Under the pieces are notes generated by a model. That model was not told the DNA's origin and made no database searches. It was given only the letters and a program-made list of their open reading frames with translations. A program made the translations under genes and the position numbers. Positions 1 through 5,076 of a stretch of DNA of 9,122 bases are shown in pieces. Each line of letters opens with the position of its first letter. Position 1 is the stretch's first letter. The stretch comes from JANRKG01 sp033763635 (lineage in GTDB: Bacteria > Cyanobacteriota > Cyanobacteriia > GCF-001939115). Location: assembly GCA_033763635.1 (NCBI GenBank), contig JANRKG010000032.1, positions 1-9,122 of the forward strand, in the 5' to 3' direction.

Positions 1-1
1 A

Positions 2-316
2 CGGTTGATCTTCCAATACGCATCTTTCAACAACTCTCGGTCCTTGCACTTCTTCCTGGGTGCATGGCCAGTGGTTGGGATTTGGTTCACGGCGCTGGGC
101 ATCAGCACGATGGCGTTCAACCTGAATGGGTTCAACTTCAATCAATCTGTGATTGACTCGCAAGGTCAAGTGATTGGGACCTGGGCGGACGTACTGAACC
201 GTGCGAACCTGGGGATGGAAGTGATGCACGAGCGGAATGCACACAACTTCCCGCTTGACCTGGCTGCTGGTGAAGCTGCGCCTGTGGCTCTGCAAGCTCC
301 TGCCATTCATGGTTAA
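2..316 (+). CDS. psbA: Photosystem II D1 protein, C-terminal 104 residues (5' truncated by window edge)
   Basis: D1 is the photosystem II reaction-centre subunit in the thylakoid membrane; it binds the secondary quinone QB and most ligands of the oxygen-evolving Mn4CaO5 cluster. If the protein has the usual 360 residues, the first complete codon here is Arg257. Numbering from there puts the expected residues in place: Ser264 (QB and herbicide site), His272 (non-haem iron ligand), and His332, Glu333, His337, Asp342 and Ala344 (manganese cluster region). After Ala344 comes a 16-residue tail, AGEAAPVALQAPAIHG, the length normally removed by the protease CtpA in cyanobacteria, so this reads as an intact functional gene. 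The stop is TAA at 314-316 and a strong terminator follows. Which psbA isoform it is cannot be told, because residue 130 and the promoter lie outside the window. Confidence 0.98.
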   Translation, partial: RLIFQYASFNNSRSLHFFLGAWPVVGIWFTALGISTMAFNLNGFNFNQSVIDSQGQVIGTWADVLNRANLGMEVMHERNAHNFPLDLAAGEAAPVALQAPAIHG

Positions 317-345
317 TCCAAACAACCACTCTTTTGAGTGAACAG

Positions 346-374
346 AAGGGCACCTCCGAGGAGGTGCCCTTTTT
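346..374 (+). terminator. Rho-independent terminator of psbA
   Basis: A perfect 9-bp stem, GGGCACCTC (348-356) with GAGGTGCCC (361-369), closes a four-base CGAG loop. It is preceded by AA and followed by TTTTT at 370-374. The A and T bases flanking the stem can extend the pairing. It lies 30 bases after the psbA stop codon and should isolate psbA from the downstream genes. Confidence 0.93.
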
Positions 375-574
375 ATATGTCATAATTTTGCGGTGTGGGA
401 CCTGTTGCTGTAAAAGCCATTAACGGAGATTAAGGCACATTGGTTAAACCGGTTGAGGTCAGTAATTACAGTAAGATGTACTGGACCCTGAAGTGGGCTG
501 CTCTCGTTCTGTGGGGTCTAGTACAGAAGGGCAACAAACAGGGGCTGCTACTTAAACCTTATTCAACGGGGCTA

Positions 575-579
575 AAGGA
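575..579 (+). promoter_or_regulatory. Ribosome binding site deciding the bactofilin start
   Basis: AAGGA lies seven bases before the ATG at 587. This spacing is good, and it supports the ATG at 587 over the in-frame TTG at 440. The TTG is itself preceded by GGAG (425-428) and AAGG (432-435), the latter only four bases away, so the longer form is not excluded. Confidence 0.6.
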
Positions 580-586
580 TTCAGAC

Positions 587-1000
587 ATGTTTGGACAAAA
601 GCAAACCCCTTCAGTGACGTATTTGGGTAAAGGCAGTGAATTTCAGGGGACTTTGCATGTAGAAGGTCTGCTACGGGTGGACGGCATTGTTCACGGAACC
701 GTAGAGGTGCATGGGGATTTAGAAGTGTCTCCCACTGGGTTGATTGAAGGCCCTGAGATTCGAGCGAAAAATTTGATTGTGCATGGGGTGGTTAAGTCGC
801 GAATTACCCTGGAAGGTGGGCTAAAACTTAGCCGCACGGCCCGCTTAGAGGGTGATGTGGTCGCTCAATCGCTGGAAATTGAACCAGGAGCTTTGTATGT
901 GGGCTACATCGAAACCAGGGATGTTAAGTCTTTACCGGGGATGGGTGGATTGCCGGAATTAGTGGCGGGCGATCGTACCGAACCTCTCCGATCGGAATGA
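587..1000 (+). CDS. Bactofilin (polymer-forming cytoskeletal protein)
   Basis: Bactofilins are small proteins that polymerise without nucleotide into filaments or membrane-attached patches and act as scaffolds for cell-shape and envelope enzymes. From the ATG at 587 the product has 137 residues. About residues 11-110 show the expected right-handed beta-helix pattern of short repeats with alternating hydrophobic residues and glycines (GTLHVEG, RVDGIVHGTVEVHGDL, LIVHGVV, ARLEGDV). The repeat block ends in the typical closing turn GALYVG, and a short Pro/Gly/acidic tail follows. The N-terminus MFGQKQ resembles the short membrane-binding tail seen in other bactofilins. A TTG at 440 would add 49 residues including a hydrophobic stretch (YWTLKWAALVLWGLV); I judge this less likely because the ATG has a good Shine-Dalgarno and fits family length. 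The TGA stop overlaps the next gene's ATG. No convincing promoter was found; TTGCGG (389) with TAAAAG (411), 16 bases apart, is a weak candidate. Confidence 0.88.
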   Translation: MFGQKQTPSVTYLGKGSEFQGTLHVEGLLRVDGIVHGTVEVHGDLEVSPTGLIEGPEIRAKNLIVHGVVKSRITLEGGLKLSRTARLEGDVVAQSLEIEPGALYVGYIETRDVKSLPGMGGLPELVAGDRTEPLRSE

Positions 1001-3927
1001 CCCTTCCCCATTTTTCTATGACCTGGGTAGAGGTTTCTCCCATTCTCGCCGTTCTGTTGAGCAGCTTTCTATTGGGTGGGCTGCCCCTGATTAATTGGCT
1101 CAGTTGGCTTCTAACCCGACAATGCTTATCTCAGGTCGGGACGGGTAACATTAGTGTTTCTGCGGCTTTTTATCATGGTGGCAAGCCTTTAGGGATTCTT
1201 GCCGTTCTTTCGGAAGCCCTCAAGGGAATTGTTGCGGTCCTACTTGCCCGATCGCTCCTTCCTGCCCAGCCTGCCTGGGAACTGGTGGCCCTAATTGCCC
1301 TTGTTCTGGGGCGCTTCTGGATTGGACAGGGAGCCGGAACAACGAATGTGGTTTGGGGTTATGTTGTTCATGATTGGGTCGTAGCCACCCTGACGCTGAT
1401 CCTGAGTAGTGTTGGTTTTGCGATCGTCAGCGATCGTCGTAAGCTAAAATTCGCGGTTCTGGGCCTCTTCTCCCTGTTGACCGTTCTTCGTAACCCGACT
1501 GATCCGGCAACTCGACTGGCTGCAATTGCCCTGGCGATCGTCCTTGCCTGGATTTACACCCGCATGCCCGATGACCTAGACTTATCCCCGGAAGCCGCAC
1601 AATCAGGGTCCAAGAACATGGCTCGATTCTTACAAGGAAAGGGTTCGATTCCATCGCTCGATCAGACGTTAACAGTCGAACAGGTTGGACAGAAGGCCGC
1701 AACCCTCTCCCAGTTGAAGCGCTGGGGGTATCCCGTCCCCGAAGGATGGGCGTTGCCTGTCAATAGCAACCCTGACAAGCTGGTTGCATTTCTCACCCCT
1801 TCTTCTGATCATCCGCTCGTGGTGCGATCGTCGGCGATCGGCGAGGATTCAGAACAAGCCTCCGCTGCGGGACAGTACGAAACGGTGTTAGCGGTCACGA
1901 ATCGGGAGGGCTTGATCCGGGCTATTGCCCAGTGCCGGGACTCCTACCATCAGCCGAGTGCAGTCAAATATCGTCAGGATCGGGGAATTTCCTCGGCAGG
2001 AATAGCGGTGTTGGTGCAGCGACAGGTAAAGAGTGTCTTCTCTGGGGTTGCTTTTAGCCGTGACCCGATCGCCCGTCAGGGAGAAGCCGTTTTGATTGAA
2101 GCGGTCGCCGGACCTGCCAGCCTGGTGGTGTCGGGTCAGGTGACACCAGAAACCTATCGAGTCGAAATTCCGGCAATTCAGTCAACGAGTGAGGATTGGC
2201 GTTTGCCAGCCAAAATCACCTTACCTGTCGAAGGCACAGGATCGATTCCTACGAACCTCATTCAACAGGTCGCCTGGTTAAGTCGCAACCTGGAGCAACG
2301 CTATCACGGCATTCCCCAGGACATCGAGTGGACCTGGGATGGGGAAACTCTCTGGCTGTTGCAGTCCCGTCCTATTACCACCCTGCTTCCCCTCTGGACC
2401 CGTAAAATTGCCGCAGAAGTGATTCCCGGTCTGATTCGGCCCCTCACCTGGTCTGTGAATCGGCCTCTCACCTGTGGAGTTTGGGGGCAACTCTTTACGA
2501 TCGTTCTGGGCTTCCGAGCCAACGGCCTGGATTTCAATGAAACTGCGACTTTACATTACTCACGAGCCTACTTCAATGCATCCCTGCTGGGGCAAATCTT
2601 TTTACGAATGGGCCTTCCGCCAGAAAGTTTAGAGTTTCTGACACGAGGAGCAAAATTCAGCAAGCCTCCGATTCTATCGACACTCCGAAATGTGCCGGGT
2701 TTGTTGCGATTAGTCGGGCGAGAATTCCGCCTGGAAAAGGATTTTCAGCGGGATGAAAAGCAGTATTTCCTTCCCAGCCTGGAACTGTTCGATCGCCAAC
2801 CTGCCGAGATGCTCCCGCTCCCTGACCTCCTGACCCGCATCAATTCCATTCTTGCTTTGTTGCAAGTTGCCACCTATTACAGTATCCTGGCTCCCCTGAG
2901 TGCTTCCCTGCGCCAGAGCATTAATAAGGTTCAGGATACGGAATTGGATAATCGCTGTACCCCGGAGGTTTCCGCCCTCCGATCGCTTCAAGACCTGGCC
3001 CGCCAAGCTAGAGCAATTTTTTCCAGTCGGGACGTTTCCCAACTCACCCGCCCGACCCTCTTTGCAGCCCTGGCGGAAACCCCCGAAGGAACTCAAATTT
3101 TGCAGCAGTTTGATGCCATTCTGCACCAGTATGGCTACCTGAGCGAAGTGGGTACCGACATCGCCGTCCCCACCTGGCGAGAAGAACCGGACCCCGTGCG
3201 GGAATTGTTTACCCAGTTCTTTCTCACCCCTCCCGAAGTTCGGAATCCACCTGCCCAAACGCGATCGGTCGTCAAGGGAGTACAACGACGACTCGACCTA
3301 AAAGGCAGAGTGACCGAGGTATACAGCCGTCTGCTGGCAGAACTGCGCTGGAGTTTTGTTGCCCTGGAGCGTCACTGGCTGTCGTCCGGTTTACTGTCCA
3401 AACCGGGAGATATTTTCTTTCTGGAATTTTCTGAGATCCGCCAACAAATCGAGGAACCGAATGCAGGATTGACCGATCGCATCTCTGCCCTGATCACCCA
3501 CCGCCGATCGCAACGGGAGCAAGACAGCCAACTGCCAGCGGTTCCCTATCTGGTCTATGGCAATACCCCTCCACCGCCGCTCAATCCCGTTTCCCAGATC
3601 CAATCCAACCAGCAAATCCAGGGAATTGGAGCCAGTCCGGGACAGGTAGAAGGCACCCTGCGGGTGTTGCTGACCCTCCAAACGATTCCCGACATTGGAG
3701 CCGAGACGATTCTGGTGGTTCCCTATACGGATTCAGGTTGGGCACCGCTCCTGGCTAGAGCCGGAGGATTGATCTCAGAAGTTGGAGGGCGGTTGTCTCA
3801 TGGGGCGATCGTCGCCCGCGAGTATGGTATTCCGGCGGTGATGGATATTCCAAACGCCACCCAATTTCTCAAGGACGGACAGCGGGTAAGAATTGACGGA
3901 CAGCGAGGACTGGTGGAAATTCTCTAG
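997..3927 (+). CDS. Membrane-anchored dikinase-type phosphotransferase: PlsY-like domain fused to rifampin phosphotransferase/PEP-synthase-like domains
   Basis: This 976-residue protein has two parts. Residues ~12-190 form about six hydrophobic segments resembling the glycerol-3-phosphate acyltransferase PlsY: GTGN at 48-51, then LKG at 75-77 where PlsY has its first loop and LKG motif, and a glycine-rich loop at 107-116. However, the PlsY lysines and the HREN motif are missing, so acyltransferase activity is doubtful. Residues ~215-460 are an ATP-grasp domain: GQKAATL with Lys233, VRSSAIGEDS with Arg277, FSGVAFSRDP (348-357), DIEW with Glu444, and LLQSRPIT with Gln456 and Arg458. Residues ~465-860 resemble the acceptor-binding region of rifampin phosphotransferases (EVIPGLIRPLTWSVN, a GYLSEVGTDI...REEPDPV stretch at 713-734, PGDIFFLEFSEI). 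Residues ~872-976 are the swivelling domain with GGRLSHGAIVARE; His935 is the predicted phospho-carrier. No PEP/pyruvate TIM barrel follows, so it is not a PEP synthase. The expected chemistry is ATP to AMP plus phosphate with transfer to an unknown acceptor at the membrane. Its ATG shares ATGA with the bactofilin stop and has no Shine-Dalgarno, which implies translational coupling. Met8 (1018) is a possible later start. Confidence 0.85.
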   Translation: MTLPHFSMTWVEVSPILAVLLSSFLLGGLPLINWLSWLLTRQCLSQVGTGNISVSAAFYHGGKPLGILAVLSEALKGIVAVLLARSLLPAQPAWELVALIALVLGRFWIGQGAGTTNVVWGYVVHDWVVATLTLILSSVGFAIVSDRRKLKFAVLGLFSLLTVLRNPTDPATRLAAIALAIVLAWIYTRMPDDLDLSPEAAQSGSKNMARFLQGKGSIPSLDQTLTVEQVGQKAATLSQLKRWGYPVPEGWALPVNSNPDKLVAFLTPSSDHPLVVRSSAIGEDSEQASAAGQYETVLAVTNREGLIRAIAQCRDSYHQPSAVKYRQDRGISSAGIAVLVQRQVKSVFSGVAFSRDPIARQGEAVLIEAVAGPASLVVSGQVTPETYRVEIPAIQSTSEDWRLPAKITLPVEGTGSIPTNLIQQVAWLSRNLEQRYHGIPQDIEWTWDGETLWLLQSRPITTLLPLWTRKIAAEVIPGLIRPLTWSVNRPLTCGVWGQLFTIVLGFRANGLDFNETATLHYSRAYFNASLLGQIFLRMGLPPESLEFLTRGAKFSKPPILSTLRNVPGLLRLVGREFRLEKDFQRDEKQYFLPSLELFDRQPAEMLPLPDLLTRINSILALLQVATYYSILAPLSASLRQSINKVQDTELDNRCTPEVSALRSLQDLARQARAIFSSRDVSQLTRPTLFAALAETPEGTQILQQFDAILHQYGYLSEVGTDIAVPTWREEPDPVRELFTQFFLTPPEVRNPPAQTRSVVKGVQRRLDLKGRVTEVYSRLLAELRWSFVALERHWLSSGLLSKPGDIFFLEFSEIRQQIEEPNAGLTDRISALITHRRSQREQDSQLPAVPYLVYGNTPPPPLNPVSQIQSNQQIQGIGASPGQVEGTLRVLLTLQTIPDIGAETILVVPYTDSGWAPLLARAGGLISEVGGRLSHGAIVAREYGIPAVMDIPNATQFLKDGQRVRIDGQRGLVEIL

Positions 3928-3953
3928 GGTGGGTTGTCCGGGCAAGGGTCATC

Positions 3954-3959
3954 TACAAT
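3954..3959 (+). promoter_or_regulatory. Possible -10 element before the chorismate lyase gene
   Basis: TACAAT lies 40 bases before the first candidate ATG of the next gene, in the 71-base gap after the phosphotransferase stop. The hexamer 17 bases upstream, GGGTTG (3931-3936), is a poor -35 match. This is a weak candidate only; the gene may instead be read through from upstream. Confidence 0.2.
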
Positions 3960-3998
3960 GAAGAGAGATGAACTTTTGTAAAGCACTCTGCCCTGGAA

Positions 3999-4673
3999 AT
4001 GCCCATGAACTACGGAGACATGACCGAACCGCTTCCCCCCTGCAACCGTTCTGGTCTTTCTCTGGAGTCTTCCTGGGAGGAGTCGATCGCCACTCCCAAT
4101 CTTCTGCCCCCCACTCCCTGGTATTCCCTCACTCCCCTGTGGCAGGGCGGTGAAAAGGAAGTGCAGACAGGCCTTCCCCATCAGAAACTCGCCCCCGCCT
4201 GGCAGATTTTACTCCTTGGCGATGGTTCCCCGACTCGGCACCTGCAACTTTTGACTGGGGAACCAACCGAAGTGGATGTGATTGATATGTCACCGATCGG
4301 GATGGATGAGGATAGCGCTCCCAGTTCAATTCAGATGGTGCCGGGACCGCGCATTCGGCGGCAGGTATGGTTACGGACTCCCTCCGGACAACGCCTCGCC
4401 TACGCAACCTCCTGGTGGGAAACCAGCCATGTCGATGAGTATTTGCAGAATCGATCGCTTCCCATCTGGGCTAGCTTGGCTCGATTGCGAACAGAACTAT
4501 ACCGTGATGTACAGGGCATTTATCATGGGCACTCAGCGGAATTAGCAGCGGGATTTGGAGAACCTGGCCCATTCTGGGGGCGGCATTATCTGTTCTGGCA
4601 TCACGGGCAACCCCTGACGCTAATTTATGAGGTATTTTCGCCCTATTTAACCCGATACTTGGGACCCGCATAG
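3999..4673 (+). CDS. Chorismate lyase (chorismate--pyruvate lyase, cyanobacterial Ycf21/UbiC-like)
   Basis: The enzyme splits chorismate into 4-hydroxybenzoate and pyruvate in the cytosol; in cyanobacteria 4-hydroxybenzoate is the head-group precursor of plastoquinone. The product has up to 224 residues. By eye it aligns with E. coli UbiC in three blocks: SPTRHLQLLTGEPTEVDVI (77-95); PRIRRQVWLR plus QRLAYATSWWE (117-141); and PFWGRHYLFWHHG plus LIYEVFSPYLTRY (191-220). Arg121 and Glu211 are plausible counterparts of UbiC Arg76 and Glu155; this is inferred from a manual alignment. The family domain begins near residue 65. The first ~60 residues are Pro/Ser/Trp-rich and unlike UbiC. Start choice is uncertain: ATGs at 3999, 4005 and 4020 are all in frame and none has a well-spaced Shine-Dalgarno (GGAG at 4014 is only two bases from the last). 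The stop is TAG at 4671-4673. Confidence 0.87.
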   Translation: MPMNYGDMTEPLPPCNRSGLSLESSWEESIATPNLLPPTPWYSLTPLWQGGEKEVQTGLPHQKLAPAWQILLLGDGSPTRHLQLLTGEPTEVDVIDMSPIGMDEDSAPSSIQMVPGPRIRRQVWLRTPSGQRLAYATSWWETSHVDEYLQNRSLPIWASLARLRTELYRDVQGIYHGHSAELAAGFGEPGPFWGRHYLFWHHGQPLTLIYEVFSPYLTRYLGPA

Positions 4674-4727
4674 AACCCATTTATTTTCAGAATCCACCTG
4701 TTTCGACTGCAATTTGCAATCCCTCTG

Positions 4728-4751
4728 CTGGTTTCGACTCCGCTCAACCAG
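4728..4751. repeat. Palindromic intergenic repeat unit (CGACTCCGCTC core)
   Basis: Arms CTGGTT (4728-4733) and AACCAG (4746-4751) pair perfectly around the 12-base loop TCGACTCCGCTC. The arms can be extended outward by a G-T and a T-A pair. From memory, the core read on the - strand, GAGCGGAGTCGAA, resembles a short palindromic element found many times between genes in cyanobacterial genomes. A second partial copy, TTTCGACT, lies at 4701-4708. Its repeat status in this genome cannot be shown from one window. Confidence 0.5.
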
Positions 4752-4812
4752 TACCCGTTTCCTAAGAGTCGTTGAAGGACAATTCATCGCTAAATTCTTC
4801 TCAAAGAATCGC

Positions 4813-4842
4813 CAAAAACAAAAACTTTTTGCTTTGTTTTTG
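4813..4842. repeat. AT-rich inverted repeat
   Basis: CAAAAACAAA (4813-4822) and TTTGTTTTTG (4833-4842) form a perfect 10-bp stem around a 10-base loop. Only two of the ten pairs are G-C, so it would be weak in RNA. It could act as a bidirectional termination or DNA-bending element, or be chance in an AT-rich stretch. Confidence 0.4.
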
Positions 4843-4900
4843 TTATATCAAGCTCGCCTATTCGAGGGATTTCATCTATCTTTTGAGAGATATTGCAATT

Positions 4901-4939
4901 AAAAACTAAGTAGATAAATCCCTCCTGGGATAGTTTTTT
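4901..4939 (+). terminator. Candidate terminator or nested hairpin between chorismate lyase and the kinase genes
   Basis: An inner stem ATCCC (4918-4922) pairs with GGGAT (4927-4931) around TCCT and is followed at once by AG and six T (4934-4939). An outer stem AAAAACT (4901-4907) pairs with AGTTTTT (4932-4938) after a ten-base bulge. The T run on one side and A run on the other could give termination on either strand. It lies 228 bases past the chorismate lyase stop, which is far for its own terminator. Confidence 0.4.
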
Positions 4940-5076
4940 AGTTTATAAAAAATAAAACTTTGAGTTCTTGTCAAAATTGCCTGACTTCCTTCCCGGACTA
5001 CGCTACAACTCCCCTCAGTATGGGCACATTAACTCTTGGAAAAAGGTAAATTTTGCTACTTCAGAACTGACCTGCC

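Larger units (their letters stand above)
4674..5076. other. Intergenic region without a credible gene
   Basis: This gap separates the chorismate lyase from the hybrid kinase. The first part holds a hairpin repeat (4728-4751) with a partial copy of its core, TTTCGACT, just upstream at 4701-4708. The middle is AT-rich with two further inverted repeats (4813-4842 and 4901-4938). Promoter candidates for the kinase gene are weak: TTGCAA (4893-4898) with TAAATC (4915-4920) at 16-base spacing, and TTGGAA (5036-5041) with TACTTC (5057-5062) at 15. A 62-codon reading frame at 4714-4902 has low-complexity, unrecognisable content and is not called. Confidence 0.6.

Noticed and set aside
997..1600. A functional plsY acyltransferase
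   Set aside because: The conserved lysines of the second loop and the HREN histidine are absent, so only fold similarity is claimed.
2710..3285. 191-codon open frame on the - strand
   Set aside because: It lies wholly inside the phosphotransferase gene, whose reading frame matches known domains on both sides. The - strand product has no recognisable domain.
997..3927. Calling the large gene phosphoenolpyruvate synthase
   Set aside because: The protein ends about 40 residues after the phospho-histidine motif, with no PEP/pyruvate-binding barrel, and the middle region matches phosphotransferase acceptor domains better.
3968..4153. 61-codon frame starting at ATG 3968
   Set aside because: It overlaps the chorismate lyase N-terminus in another frame and shows no domain; GAGAG is too close to the ATG.
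4714..4902. 62-codon frame in the intergenic region
   Set aside because: Its content is AT-rich and unrecognisable, it spans two inverted repeats, and there is no ribosome site.
4674..5076. CRISPR array or tRNA gene in the gap
   Set aside because: There are no regularly spaced direct repeats and no cloverleaf with a T-loop GTTC motif.
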